A DNA stretch of 64,000 nt. Source: Nibribacter ruber. Its GTDB lineage: Bacteria; Bacteroidota; Bacteroidia; Cytophagales; Hymenobacteraceae. Positions within the stretch are counted from its first letter, which is position 1. The number at the start of each line of letters is the position of its first letter. The stretch lies in contig NZ_CP047897.1 of the NCBI RefSeq assembly GCF_009913235.1, positions 3,595,001-3,659,000 on the forward strand, in the 5' to 3' direction. Shown here piece after piece: positions 55,801 to 64,000 of the stretch. Under the pieces are notes generated by a model. It had not been told where the DNA came from and ran no database searches. It saw nothing but the letters and a program-made list of their open reading frames with translations. A program made the translations under genes and the position numbers.

Positions 55801-56247
55801 ATGAACTTAAGTACATTAAAACCTGCTGAAGGTTCTGTTAAGGACCGGAAGAGAATTGGTCGTGGTACCGGTTCTGGTAAAGGTGGTACATCTACCCGTG
55901 GTCATAAAGGAGCGAAGTCTCGTTCTGGTTACTCTTCTAAGGCTGGCTTTGAGGGCGGTCAGATGCCATTAGTGCGTCGTGTTCCAAAGTTTGGCTTTAA
56001 GAACTTTAACCGTGTTGAATATTCAGCCATTAACCTGGACGTTCTTCAGAACCTGATTACTAAAACTGGTTCAACTGTTATTAACTTTGATACCTTCCGT
56101 CAGAACGGTTTGGCTTCTAAGAATGACAACATCAAAGTTTTAGGAAGAGGCGAAATTACAAGTGCCATTGAAGTTCATGCTCATGCATTTTCTCAAACGG
56201 CAATTGAAGCAATTGAAAAAGCAGGCGGCAAGGTTGTGACTTTGTAA
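55801..56247 (+). CDS. rplO: Ribosomal protein uL15
   Basis: A 148-residue protein with the Gly/Arg-rich N-terminus RIGRGTGSGKGGTSTRGHKGAKSRSG that threads through 23S rRNA, and a globular C-terminal half. secY follows after three bases. Confidence 0.97.
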   Translation: MNLSTLKPAEGSVKDRKRIGRGTGSGKGGTSTRGHKGAKSRSGYSSKAGFEGGQMPLVRRVPKFGFKNFNRVEYSAINLDVLQNLITKTGSTVINFDTFRQNGLASKNDNIKVLGRGEITSAIEVHAHAFSQTAIEAIEKAGGKVVTL

Positions 56248-56250
56248 TAC

Positions 56251-57576
56251 ATGAAGAAGCTGATTTCTACGATAAAGAATATTTTCGCCATTGAAGATTT
56301 GCGAGTTAGAATCCTAAATACTTTAGGATTCATCGCAATTTTCAGGCTAGGATCTTTTGTGGTACTTCCAGGAATAGATCCCAACCAGTTAAAATCTAGT
56401 ACAAACGGGATTTTAGGGCTATTAGATACCTTCCTAGGTGGAGCATTTGGTAATGCTTCCATTTTTGCGTTGGGTATAATGCCGTATATTTCTGCCTCTA
56501 TCGTACTGCAGCTTCTTACTATTGCTGTTCCTTACTTCCAAAAGTTGCAGAAAGAGGGTGAATCTGGTCGGAAGAAAATCAACCAGTACACTCGGGTTCT
56601 AACTATTGCCATCACCTTGGCTCAGTCCTTCGCCTTCATTGCGACTATTAACGCTGAAGCTATAAACCCTGCCGTTAACACTGGCCTATTTACTGTTTCT
56701 TCAATGATCATCCTTACTGCGGGCACTATGTTCTGTATGTGGTTGGGTGAGAAGATCACAGACAAAGGTATTGGTAACGGTATTTCTATGCTGATCATGA
56801 TTGGTATAGTATCTCGTCTCCCGGGTGCTTTGCTGGGGGAGGCTATGGCTTTAGGACTTGGAAAGGCTCTTATTTTCATTATTGAGATTATTATCCTGTT
56901 CTTCGTGGTGATGGGCGTAGTTATGCTTACCCAAGCTATTAGAAGAATTCCGGTTCAATATGCTAAGCAAGTAGGTGGTAGTGCTTCCTTGGAAGCTGGC
57001 CAAAGACAGTTTATTCCCTTAAAGGTGAATGCTGCTGGTGTTATGCCAATCATTTTTGCCCAGTCTTTAATGTTCCTACCTGCTATGGTTGCTTCTTTCT
57101 GGCAAAGTGAGAGCACTGTCGCAAGTGAAATTGGTGCAGTATTCTCTGACTACACTTCCTGGCAGTATAACCTTTCCTTTGCAGTATTAATTATCGTCTT
57201 TACCTTTTTCTATACAGCCATTAGTGTGAATCCTAACCAGATTGCTGATGACTTGAAGAGAAGCGGCGGATTTGTACCGGGTATCAAACCAGGTTTGGCG
57301 ACTTCTGAATTCATTGACGAGGTGTTAACAAGAATCACCTTCCCTGGTGCCTTGTTCTTGGCTGTCATTGCAATTCTTCCATCTATCGCCATGCTGTTTG
57401 GAGTTACTAGAGAGTTTGCAGCCTTCTTTGGTGGTACTTCTCTTATCATTTTGGTTGGCGTTGTGTTAGACACTCTTAATCAGATTGAGAGTTATCTTCT
57501 CATGAAGCACTATGACGGTATGATGAAGTCTGGTAAACTCAGAGGTAGATCTACTAACGTTGCAGTGGCTTCCTAA
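56251..57576 (+). CDS. secY: Preprotein translocase subunit SecY
   Basis: A 441-residue channel protein with ten membrane helices. The plug region GGAFGNASIFALGIMPYISASIVLQLL, the loop MWLGEKITDKGIGNGISMLI and the cytoplasmic IRRIPVQYAKQ loop that contacts SecA or ribosomes are present. It pairs with the SecE encoded at 31973. Confidence 0.98.
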   Translation: MKKLISTIKNIFAIEDLRVRILNTLGFIAIFRLGSFVVLPGIDPNQLKSSTNGILGLLDTFLGGAFGNASIFALGIMPYISASIVLQLLTIAVPYFQKLQKEGESGRKKINQYTRVLTIAITLAQSFAFIATINAEAINPAVNTGLFTVSSMIILTAGTMFCMWLGEKITDKGIGNGISMLIMIGIVSRLPGALLGEAMALGLGKALIFIIEIIILFFVVMGVVMLTQAIRRIPVQYAKQVGGSASLEAGQRQFIPLKVNAAGVMPIIFAQSLMFLPAMVASFWQSESTVASEIGAVFSDYTSWQYNLSFAVLIIVFTFFYTAISVNPNQIADDLKRSGGFVPGIKPGLATSEFIDEVLTRITFPGALFLAVIAILPSIAMLFGVTREFAAFFGGTSLIILVGVVLDTLNQIESYLLMKHYDGMMKSGKLRGRSTNVAVAS

Positions 57577-57579
57577 GGA

Positions 57580-58350
57580 ATGATTGTTTACAAGACGGAA
57601 GAAGAGATTGAAATCATTAAGCAAAGTGCTCTTATCTTAGGGAAAGCACATGGCGAAGTTGCCAAAGCGATTACTGAAGGTATCAGCACTTTGCAATTAG
57701 ATAAGATTGCAGATGAGTTTATCTGTGATCATGGAGGTCTGCCTTCCTTTAAAGGGTATAACGGTTTCAAAAATAGTTTATGCATTAGCCTAAACTCTGC
57801 TGTTGTACATGGTATCCCTAGCGCTTATACTCTGCAATCTGGAGACATTGTGTCTGTTGATTGTGGAGTTTATTTTAAGGGGTTTCATAGTGACAGTGCC
57901 TATACTTACGCAGTTGGCGAAGTAGATGCTTCTGTAACGGACTTGCTTACTAGAACGAAGGAGTCTCTTTATAAAGGAATTGAATGGGCAGTTGCTGGTG
58001 CTCGTGTAGGCGACATTGGATTTGCTGTTCAATCACATGTGGAGCAGTTCGGGTATGGAGTAGTGAGGGAATTGGTAGGGCATGGATTGGGCAAAAGCCT
58101 TCATGAAGGTCCTGAGGTTCCTAACTACGGTAAACGCGGGCAGGGCATGAAACTGCAAGAGGGTTTAGTCATTGCCATTGAACCTATGGTAAATCTGGGT
58201 TCAAGACATGTAGTGCAAGAGGAAGATGGCTGGACTATTCGGACTCGTGATAAAAAACCTTCTGCACATTTTGAGCATACTGTGGTAGTTAGAAAGGGGA
58301 AAGCCGAAATTTTGACTACTTTTGAATACATAGAAAAAGCATTGAACTAA
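57580..58350 (+). CDS. map: Methionine aminopeptidase, type I
   Basis: A 256-residue metallopeptidase that removes initiator Met. Metal ligands lie in VSVDCGVYFKGFHSDSAYTYAVG (two Asp), GHGLGKSLHEGPEVPNYG (His), AIEPMVNLG (Glu) and EHTVVV (Glu of the last motif differs in context). Short form without N-terminal extension. infA starts three bases later. Confidence 0.97.
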   Translation: MIVYKTEEEIEIIKQSALILGKAHGEVAKAITEGISTLQLDKIADEFICDHGGLPSFKGYNGFKNSLCISLNSAVVHGIPSAYTLQSGDIVSVDCGVYFKGFHSDSAYTYAVGEVDASVTDLLTRTKESLYKGIEWAVAGARVGDIGFAVQSHVEQFGYGVVRELVGHGLGKSLHEGPEVPNYGKRGQGMKLQEGLVIAIEPMVNLGSRHVVQEEDGWTIRTRDKKPSAHFEHTVVVRKGKAEILTTFEYIEKALN

Positions 58351-58353
58351 TTC

Positions 58354-58572
58354 ATGGCTAAACAGTCTTCTATTGAACAAGACGGTACCATCATCGAGGC
58401 GCTATCCAACGCAATGTTCCGGGTAGAATTAGAAAATGGCCATCAAGTAATCGCTCACATTTCAGGTAAGATGCGGATGCACTACATCAAAATCTTGCCT
58501 GGTGATAGAGTGAAATTGGAAATGTCTCCCTACGACCTTAGTAAAGGAAGAATAGTTTACAGATACAAATAA
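58354..58572 (+). CDS. infA: Translation initiation factor IF-1
   Basis: A 72-residue OB-fold protein: [70 protein letters not shown], full length. It occupies the A site of the 30S subunit during initiation. Confidence 0.97.
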   Translation: MAKQSSIEQDGTIIEALSNAMFRVELENGHQVIAHISGKMRMHYIKILPGDRVKLEMSPYDLSKGRIVYRYK

Positions 58573-58576
58573 GCAG

Positions 58577-58693
58577 ATGAAAGTTAAAGCGTCAGTAAAA
58601 AAGCGCAGTGAAGACTGCAAAGTGATCAGACGTAAAGGGAAGCTTTACGTGATCAACAAGAAGAATCCACGTTATAAACAAAGACAAGGTTAA
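58577..58693 (+). CDS. rpmJ: Ribosomal protein bL36, zinc-free form
   Basis: A 38-residue gene beginning [16 protein letters not shown] and ending NPRYKQRQG. Of the four zinc ligands of classical L36 (three Cys, one His) only the second Cys remains, so it is the C-minus type that does not bind zinc. Confidence 0.95.
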   Translation: MKVKASVKKRSEDCKVIRRKGKLYVINKKNPRYKQRQG

Positions 58694-58703
58694 TTTTTAA
58701 AAC

Positions 58704-59081
58704 ATGGCTAGAATAGCAGGAGTTGATATTCCAGATAACAAAAGAGGCGAGATTGCCTTGACGTACATTTTCGGCATCGGCCGGAAATTGTCACAGTCTA
58801 TTTTGGTGAAGGCTGGGGTGGATCTTGACAAGAAAGTAAAGGATTGGACGGAGGATGAGGCGGGTGAAATCCGTAACGTTATCGCTTCAGAGCACAAAGT
58901 AGAAGGTGTTCTTCGTTCTGAGGTACAATTGCACATCAAGCGTTTGATGGACATTGGATCTTACCGTGGACTACGTCACAGAAAAGGTTTGCCAACCAGA
59001 GGTCAGAGAACTAAAAACAACTCTAGAACCAGAAAAGGCAAACGTAAAACTGTTGCAAACAAGAAGAAGGCATCTAAATAA
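58704..59081 (+). CDS. rpsM: Ribosomal protein uS13
   Basis: A 125-residue head protein: [26 protein letters not shown] and the tRNA-contacting tail [27 protein letters not shown]. Complete and ordinary. Confidence 0.97.
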   Translation: MARIAGVDIPDNKRGEIALTYIFGIGRKLSQSILVKAGVDLDKKVKDWTEDEAGEIRNVIASEHKVEGVLRSEVQLHIKRLMDIGSYRGLRHRKGLPTRGQRTKNNSRTRKGKRKTVANKKKASK

Positions 59082-59091
59082 TTAAACTACA

Positions 59092-59484
59092 ATGGCTCAG
59101 AAGAGAAAAGATAAAGCCAAGAAGCGTGTGGTTGTTGTGGAGCCTGTTGGTCAGGTGCACATCAAAGCTTCGTTCAATAATATCATCATCTCTGTTACCA
59201 ACATCAATGGCCAAGTTATTTCTTGGGCATCTGCTGGTAAAATGGGATTCAAAGGATCTAAGAAAAATACTCCTTATGCCGCTCAGATGGCTGCCGCAGA
59301 CTGTGGTAAAGTAGCCTATGAAGCTGGTATGCGTAAAGCAGAGGTTTTTGTTAAAGGTCCTGGCGCTGGTCGTGAGTCAGCTATCCGTACAATGCAGAAC
59401 GTTGGTATTGAGATTACTTCTATCAAAGATGTAACGCCACTTCCGCACAACGGATGTCGTCCTCCCAAACGCAGAAGAGTTTAA
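59092..59484 (+). CDS. rpsK: Ribosomal protein uS11
   Basis: A 130-residue platform protein: [46 protein letters not shown] and the conserved end [17 protein letters not shown]. Confidence 0.97.
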   Translation: MAQKRKDKAKKRVVVVEPVGQVHIKASFNNIIISVTNINGQVISWASAGKMGFKGSKKNTPYAAQMAAADCGKVAYEAGMRKAEVFVKGPGAGRESAIRTMQNVGIEITSIKDVTPLPHNGCRPPKRRRV

Positions 59485-59505
59485 GGATATTATTAAGTAT
59501 TAGAA

Positions 59506-60111
59506 ATGGCAAGATATACAGGCCCTAAGAGTAAAATCTCTAGAAGATATAACGAACCAATTTTTGGACCAAGCAAAGCCTTAGCTAAAAAGGCATATGG
59601 TCCAGGTCAGCATGGCCGTGGTCGTAGAAAGAAGCAATCTGAGTACGCTATCCAGTTGATGGAGAAGCAGAAAGCCAAGTACATCTACGGTGTACTGGAG
59701 AAGCAGTTCGCTAACTTGTTTGACAAAGCTGCTCGTAAAACGGGTATCACTGGTGAAAACTTATTGGCTCTTTTGGAGGCAAGATTGGACAACACGGTAT
59801 ACCGTTTAGGTATTGCTCCTACTAGACGTGGTGCACGTCAATTGGTTCTTCACAAGCACATTCTGGTTAATGGTGGCATTGTGAACATTCCTTCTTACAC
59901 GTTGCGTCCTGGTGATGTAGTGAGTGTTCGTGAGAAATCTAAATCATTAGAAGCAATTACTACTAGCTTAGCTGGACGTAATGCTCGTCAGTTTACTTGG
60001 TTAGAGTGGGATGCCTCACAATATGTAGGTACTTTCATTGCAACTCCTCAGCGTGACCAAATCCCTGAGAAGATCCAGGAGCAGCTGATCGTCGAGCTTT
60101 ACTCTAAGTAA
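59506..60111 (+). CDS. rpsD: Ribosomal protein uS4, zinc-free form
   Basis: A 201-residue primary-binding protein. [21 protein letters not shown] replaces the zinc-binding Cys motif of other S4 proteins; there is no Cys. The S4 RNA-binding domain [30 protein letters not shown] is intact. Confidence 0.97.
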   Translation: MARYTGPKSKISRRYNEPIFGPSKALAKKAYGPGQHGRGRRKKQSEYAIQLMEKQKAKYIYGVLEKQFANLFDKAARKTGITGENLLALLEARLDNTVYRLGIAPTRRGARQLVLHKHILVNGGIVNIPSYTLRPGDVVSVREKSKSLEAITTSLAGRNARQFTWLEWDASQYVGTFIATPQRDQIPEKIQEQLIVELYSK

Positions 60112-60149
60112 TCAGTTCTAATTTAAGTGTCAACCTTAACCCAGCAAAC

Positions 60150-61139
60150 ATGTCAATATTAGCATTTCAAATGCCAGAGAAAGTCGTGATGGAGAAATCC
60201 GATGACTTCCACGGGCAATTTGAATTTAAGCCGCTAGAGAAGGGCTATGGTGTTACCATTGGAAATGCGCTGAGAAGAATCCTTCTTTCTTCATTGGAAG
60301 GATATGCTATCTCCAGCATTCGTGTTCCTAGCGTACTCCATGAGTTCTCTACCATTGAAGGTGTGGTTGAAGATGTCTCTGAAATCATCCTGAACTTGAA
60401 AATGGTTCGGTTTAAAAAGGTTGGTGACTTAGTTGATGACAAGATTACTGTCAGCATCAGCAAGCAAGACACCTTCACTGCCGGTGACATCAACAAATTC
60501 TCTGGTTCGTTCCAGGTGTTAAATCCTGACTTGGTTATCTGTCACCTAGATCCAGAAGCTTCTTTTGAGATTGAATTGACTATTCAAAAAGGCAGAGGCT
60601 ATGTTCCTGCCGAGGAGAATAAGCCAGCTGACCAGGTGTTTGGCCAAATTGCCATAGATGCCATCTTCACACCTATCAAGAATGTGAAGTATAGCGTTGA
60701 AAATACGCGTGTAGAGCAGAAGACGGATTATGAGCGTCTTTTATTGGAGATTTCTACTGATGGTTCCATCCATCCAGAAGATGCCTTGAAAGGTGCTGCC
60801 AACATCTTGATTCAACACTTCATGCTGTTCTCAGACAACACCATGACTTTTGAGACTGTGAAGCCTGAAGAGGAAGAAGCAGTTGACGAAGAAATGCTGC
60901 ATATGAGAAAAGTCTTGAAGACGCCTCTCCATGACATGGATCTTTCTGTACGTGCCTACAACTGCTTGAAAGCAGCTGACATTAGAACGTTGGGAGATTT
61001 AGTACAATTAGACCTGGCAGATATGATGAAGTTCAGAAACTTTGGTAAGAAATCTCTTACTGAGTTGGAGAACCTAGTATCTGAAAAAGGTCTTAACTTT
61101 GGGATGGATATCTCAAAGTATAAACTAGAAGAAGATTAG
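60150..61139 (+). CDS. rpoA: RNA polymerase alpha subunit
   Basis: A 329-residue subunit. The N-terminal dimer domain has [27 protein letters not shown]; the C-terminal domain [45 protein letters not shown] contacts DNA and activators. An acidic linker joins them. Confidence 0.98.
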   Translation: MSILAFQMPEKVVMEKSDDFHGQFEFKPLEKGYGVTIGNALRRILLSSLEGYAISSIRVPSVLHEFSTIEGVVEDVSEIILNLKMVRFKKVGDLVDDKITVSISKQDTFTAGDINKFSGSFQVLNPDLVICHLDPEASFEIELTIQKGRGYVPAEENKPADQVFGQIAIDAIFTPIKNVKYSVENTRVEQKTDYERLLLEISTDGSIHPEDALKGAANILIQHFMLFSDNTMTFETVKPEEEEAVDEEMLHMRKVLKTPLHDMDLSVRAYNCLKAADIRTLGDLVQLDLADMMKFRNFGKKSLTELENLVSEKGLNFGMDISKYKLEED

Positions 61140-61207
61140 TAATCCTACGGCATAATTCCCGATCCCGTACAGGTTGATCGACGGTATGCACGTGCACAAT
61201 TAAAAAA

Positions 61208-61738
61208 ATGAGACACGGTAAAAAGAACAATCACTTAGGTAGGACTGCTGCCCACCGCTCAGCTATGTTGTCTAACATGGCGGCGTCACTTATCCTTCAC
61301 AAGCGCGTTATCACAACGGTAGCCAAAGCGAAAGCGGTAAGAAAATATACAGAGCCTTTGTTAACTAAAGGTAAAAACGACACTACTCACTCTCGTCGTA
61401 CTGTATTCTCTTACTTGCAGAGCAAAGAGGCGGTGAAAGAGTTATTTGACAACATCGCGGGTAAAATCGCTAATCGTCCGGGTGGTTATACCCGTATCCT
61501 TAAAACTGGCAATCGTCTTGGTGACAACGCAGACATGTGTATCATTGAGCTGGTAGACTACAACGAGGATATGGTATCATCAACAGCAACTGCCGCTGCT
61601 GGCAAAGCCAAAACAAGACGTCGTTCTTCTGGTAAGAAGAAAGAAGGTGCTGAGGCTACTACTGCAGAGACCACTGCTCCAGCCGCTTCTGAAGAAGCAA
61701 AAGGAACTGATTCTGCTGAAACACCAGCCGCTGAGTAA
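61208..61738 (+). CDS. rplQ: Ribosomal protein bL17 with Ala/Glu/Thr-rich tail
   Basis: A 176-residue protein. Residues 1-120 are standard L17 ([56 protein letters not shown]). A tail of about 55 residues, first basic ([11 protein letters not shown]) then Ala/Glu/Thr-rich, follows. Last gene of the cluster, before a terminator. Confidence 0.96.
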   Translation: MRHGKKNNHLGRTAAHRSAMLSNMAASLILHKRVITTVAKAKAVRKYTEPLLTKGKNDTTHSRRTVFSYLQSKEAVKELFDNIAGKIANRPGGYTRILKTGNRLGDNADMCIIELVDYNEDMVSSTATAAAGKAKTRRRSSGKKKEGAEATTAETTAPAASEEAKGTDSAETPAAE

Positions 61739-61757
61739 CGATAATGAATTGATTTAT

Positions 61758-61792
61758 AAAAAGGGATACGGGTTTACTCGTATCCCTTTTTT
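61758..61792 (+). terminator. Intrinsic terminator of the ribosomal cluster
   Basis: AAAAAGGGATACG/CGTATCCCTTTTT with a T run. Confidence 0.9.
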
Positions 61793-61799
61793 ATTTTTG
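61792..61799 (+). promoter_or_regulatory. Candidate carA promoter -7 element
   Basis: TATTTTTG lies at the foot of the rplQ terminator and 17 bases before carA; a tight overlap of end and start signals. Confidence 0.45.
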
Positions 61800-61816
61800 T
61801 CCCATACTTAGAAAGA

Positions 61817-64000
<2,184 letters not shown>

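Overview
The window reads as a chromosomal segment of a Bacteroidota bacterium, most probably a Cytophagales/Hymenobacteraceae-type organism (Rufibacter or Nibribacter-like; this genus-level guess is inference). Grounds: promoters of the Bacteroidota form TTG-N19/20-TAnnTTTG with almost no Shine-Dalgarno sequences, a TonB-dependent BtuB receptor with a partner lipoprotein under a cobalamin riboswitch, DUF4919/DUF4397/DUF3467 proteins, zinc-free S14, L36 and S4 types, and a Bacteroidota-style ribosomal supercluster.

Layout. (1) 1-8.0 kb: the end of a type II cation P-ATPase, a YciI protein, then a mostly minus-strand metal homeostasis block: HMA chaperone, CopA, a CzcO-like flavoprotein, two Cys-rich four-helix copper-binding proteins flanking a CDF zinc/cation exporter, and an HMA-AraC fusion regulator that probably senses the metal. 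(2) 8-27 kb: mixed accessory and housekeeping genes: thioredoxin-like protein, a disordered Asn/Gln-rich protein with a divergent lipoprotein, the B12 riboswitch-btuB-beta-propeller locus, small envelope proteins, a 3-methyladenine DNA glycosylase, a THUMP-like methyltransferase, a DUF4397 lipoprotein, ahcY, a double-domain glycosyltransferase, an ECF sigma/anti-sigma pair with gmk-nadD, and frr, pyrH and a biotin carrier protein. (3) 27.5-30 kb: M1 aminopeptidase. (4) 30-43.6 kb: tRNA-Tyr, Gly, Thr, tuf, tRNA-Trp, secE-nusG-rplKAJL-rpoBC and DUF3467. (5) 43.7-61.7 kb: rpsL-rpsG-fusA-rpsJ, then rplC through rplQ with secY, map, infA and rpoA. (6) carA and the start of eno.

The most striking non-genic signal is a family of exactly 38-bp palindromes (consensus CGTTTTTGGCCTGTTTTC, TG, then its reverse complement). 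I count 19 copies, 17 of them in the first 27 kb and two at gene ends in the ribosomal region (rpoB-rpoC and after rpsJ). Most lie within a few to about 25 bases of a stop codon, several share bases with intrinsic terminators, some carry compensating base changes in both arms, and two lie inside coding sequences (copA and a small membrane protein). A second unexplained object is a 683-bp hairpin-dense gap between convergent genes (16105-16787) that carries a 22-base near-match to the 16S rRNA 530-loop region. A third is a MITE-like pair of 25-base inverted repeats around 20551-20811.

The ribosomal genes are ordinary and complete, including rpmD and rpmJ. Function calls rest on motif and family recognition by eye; no database search was possible.
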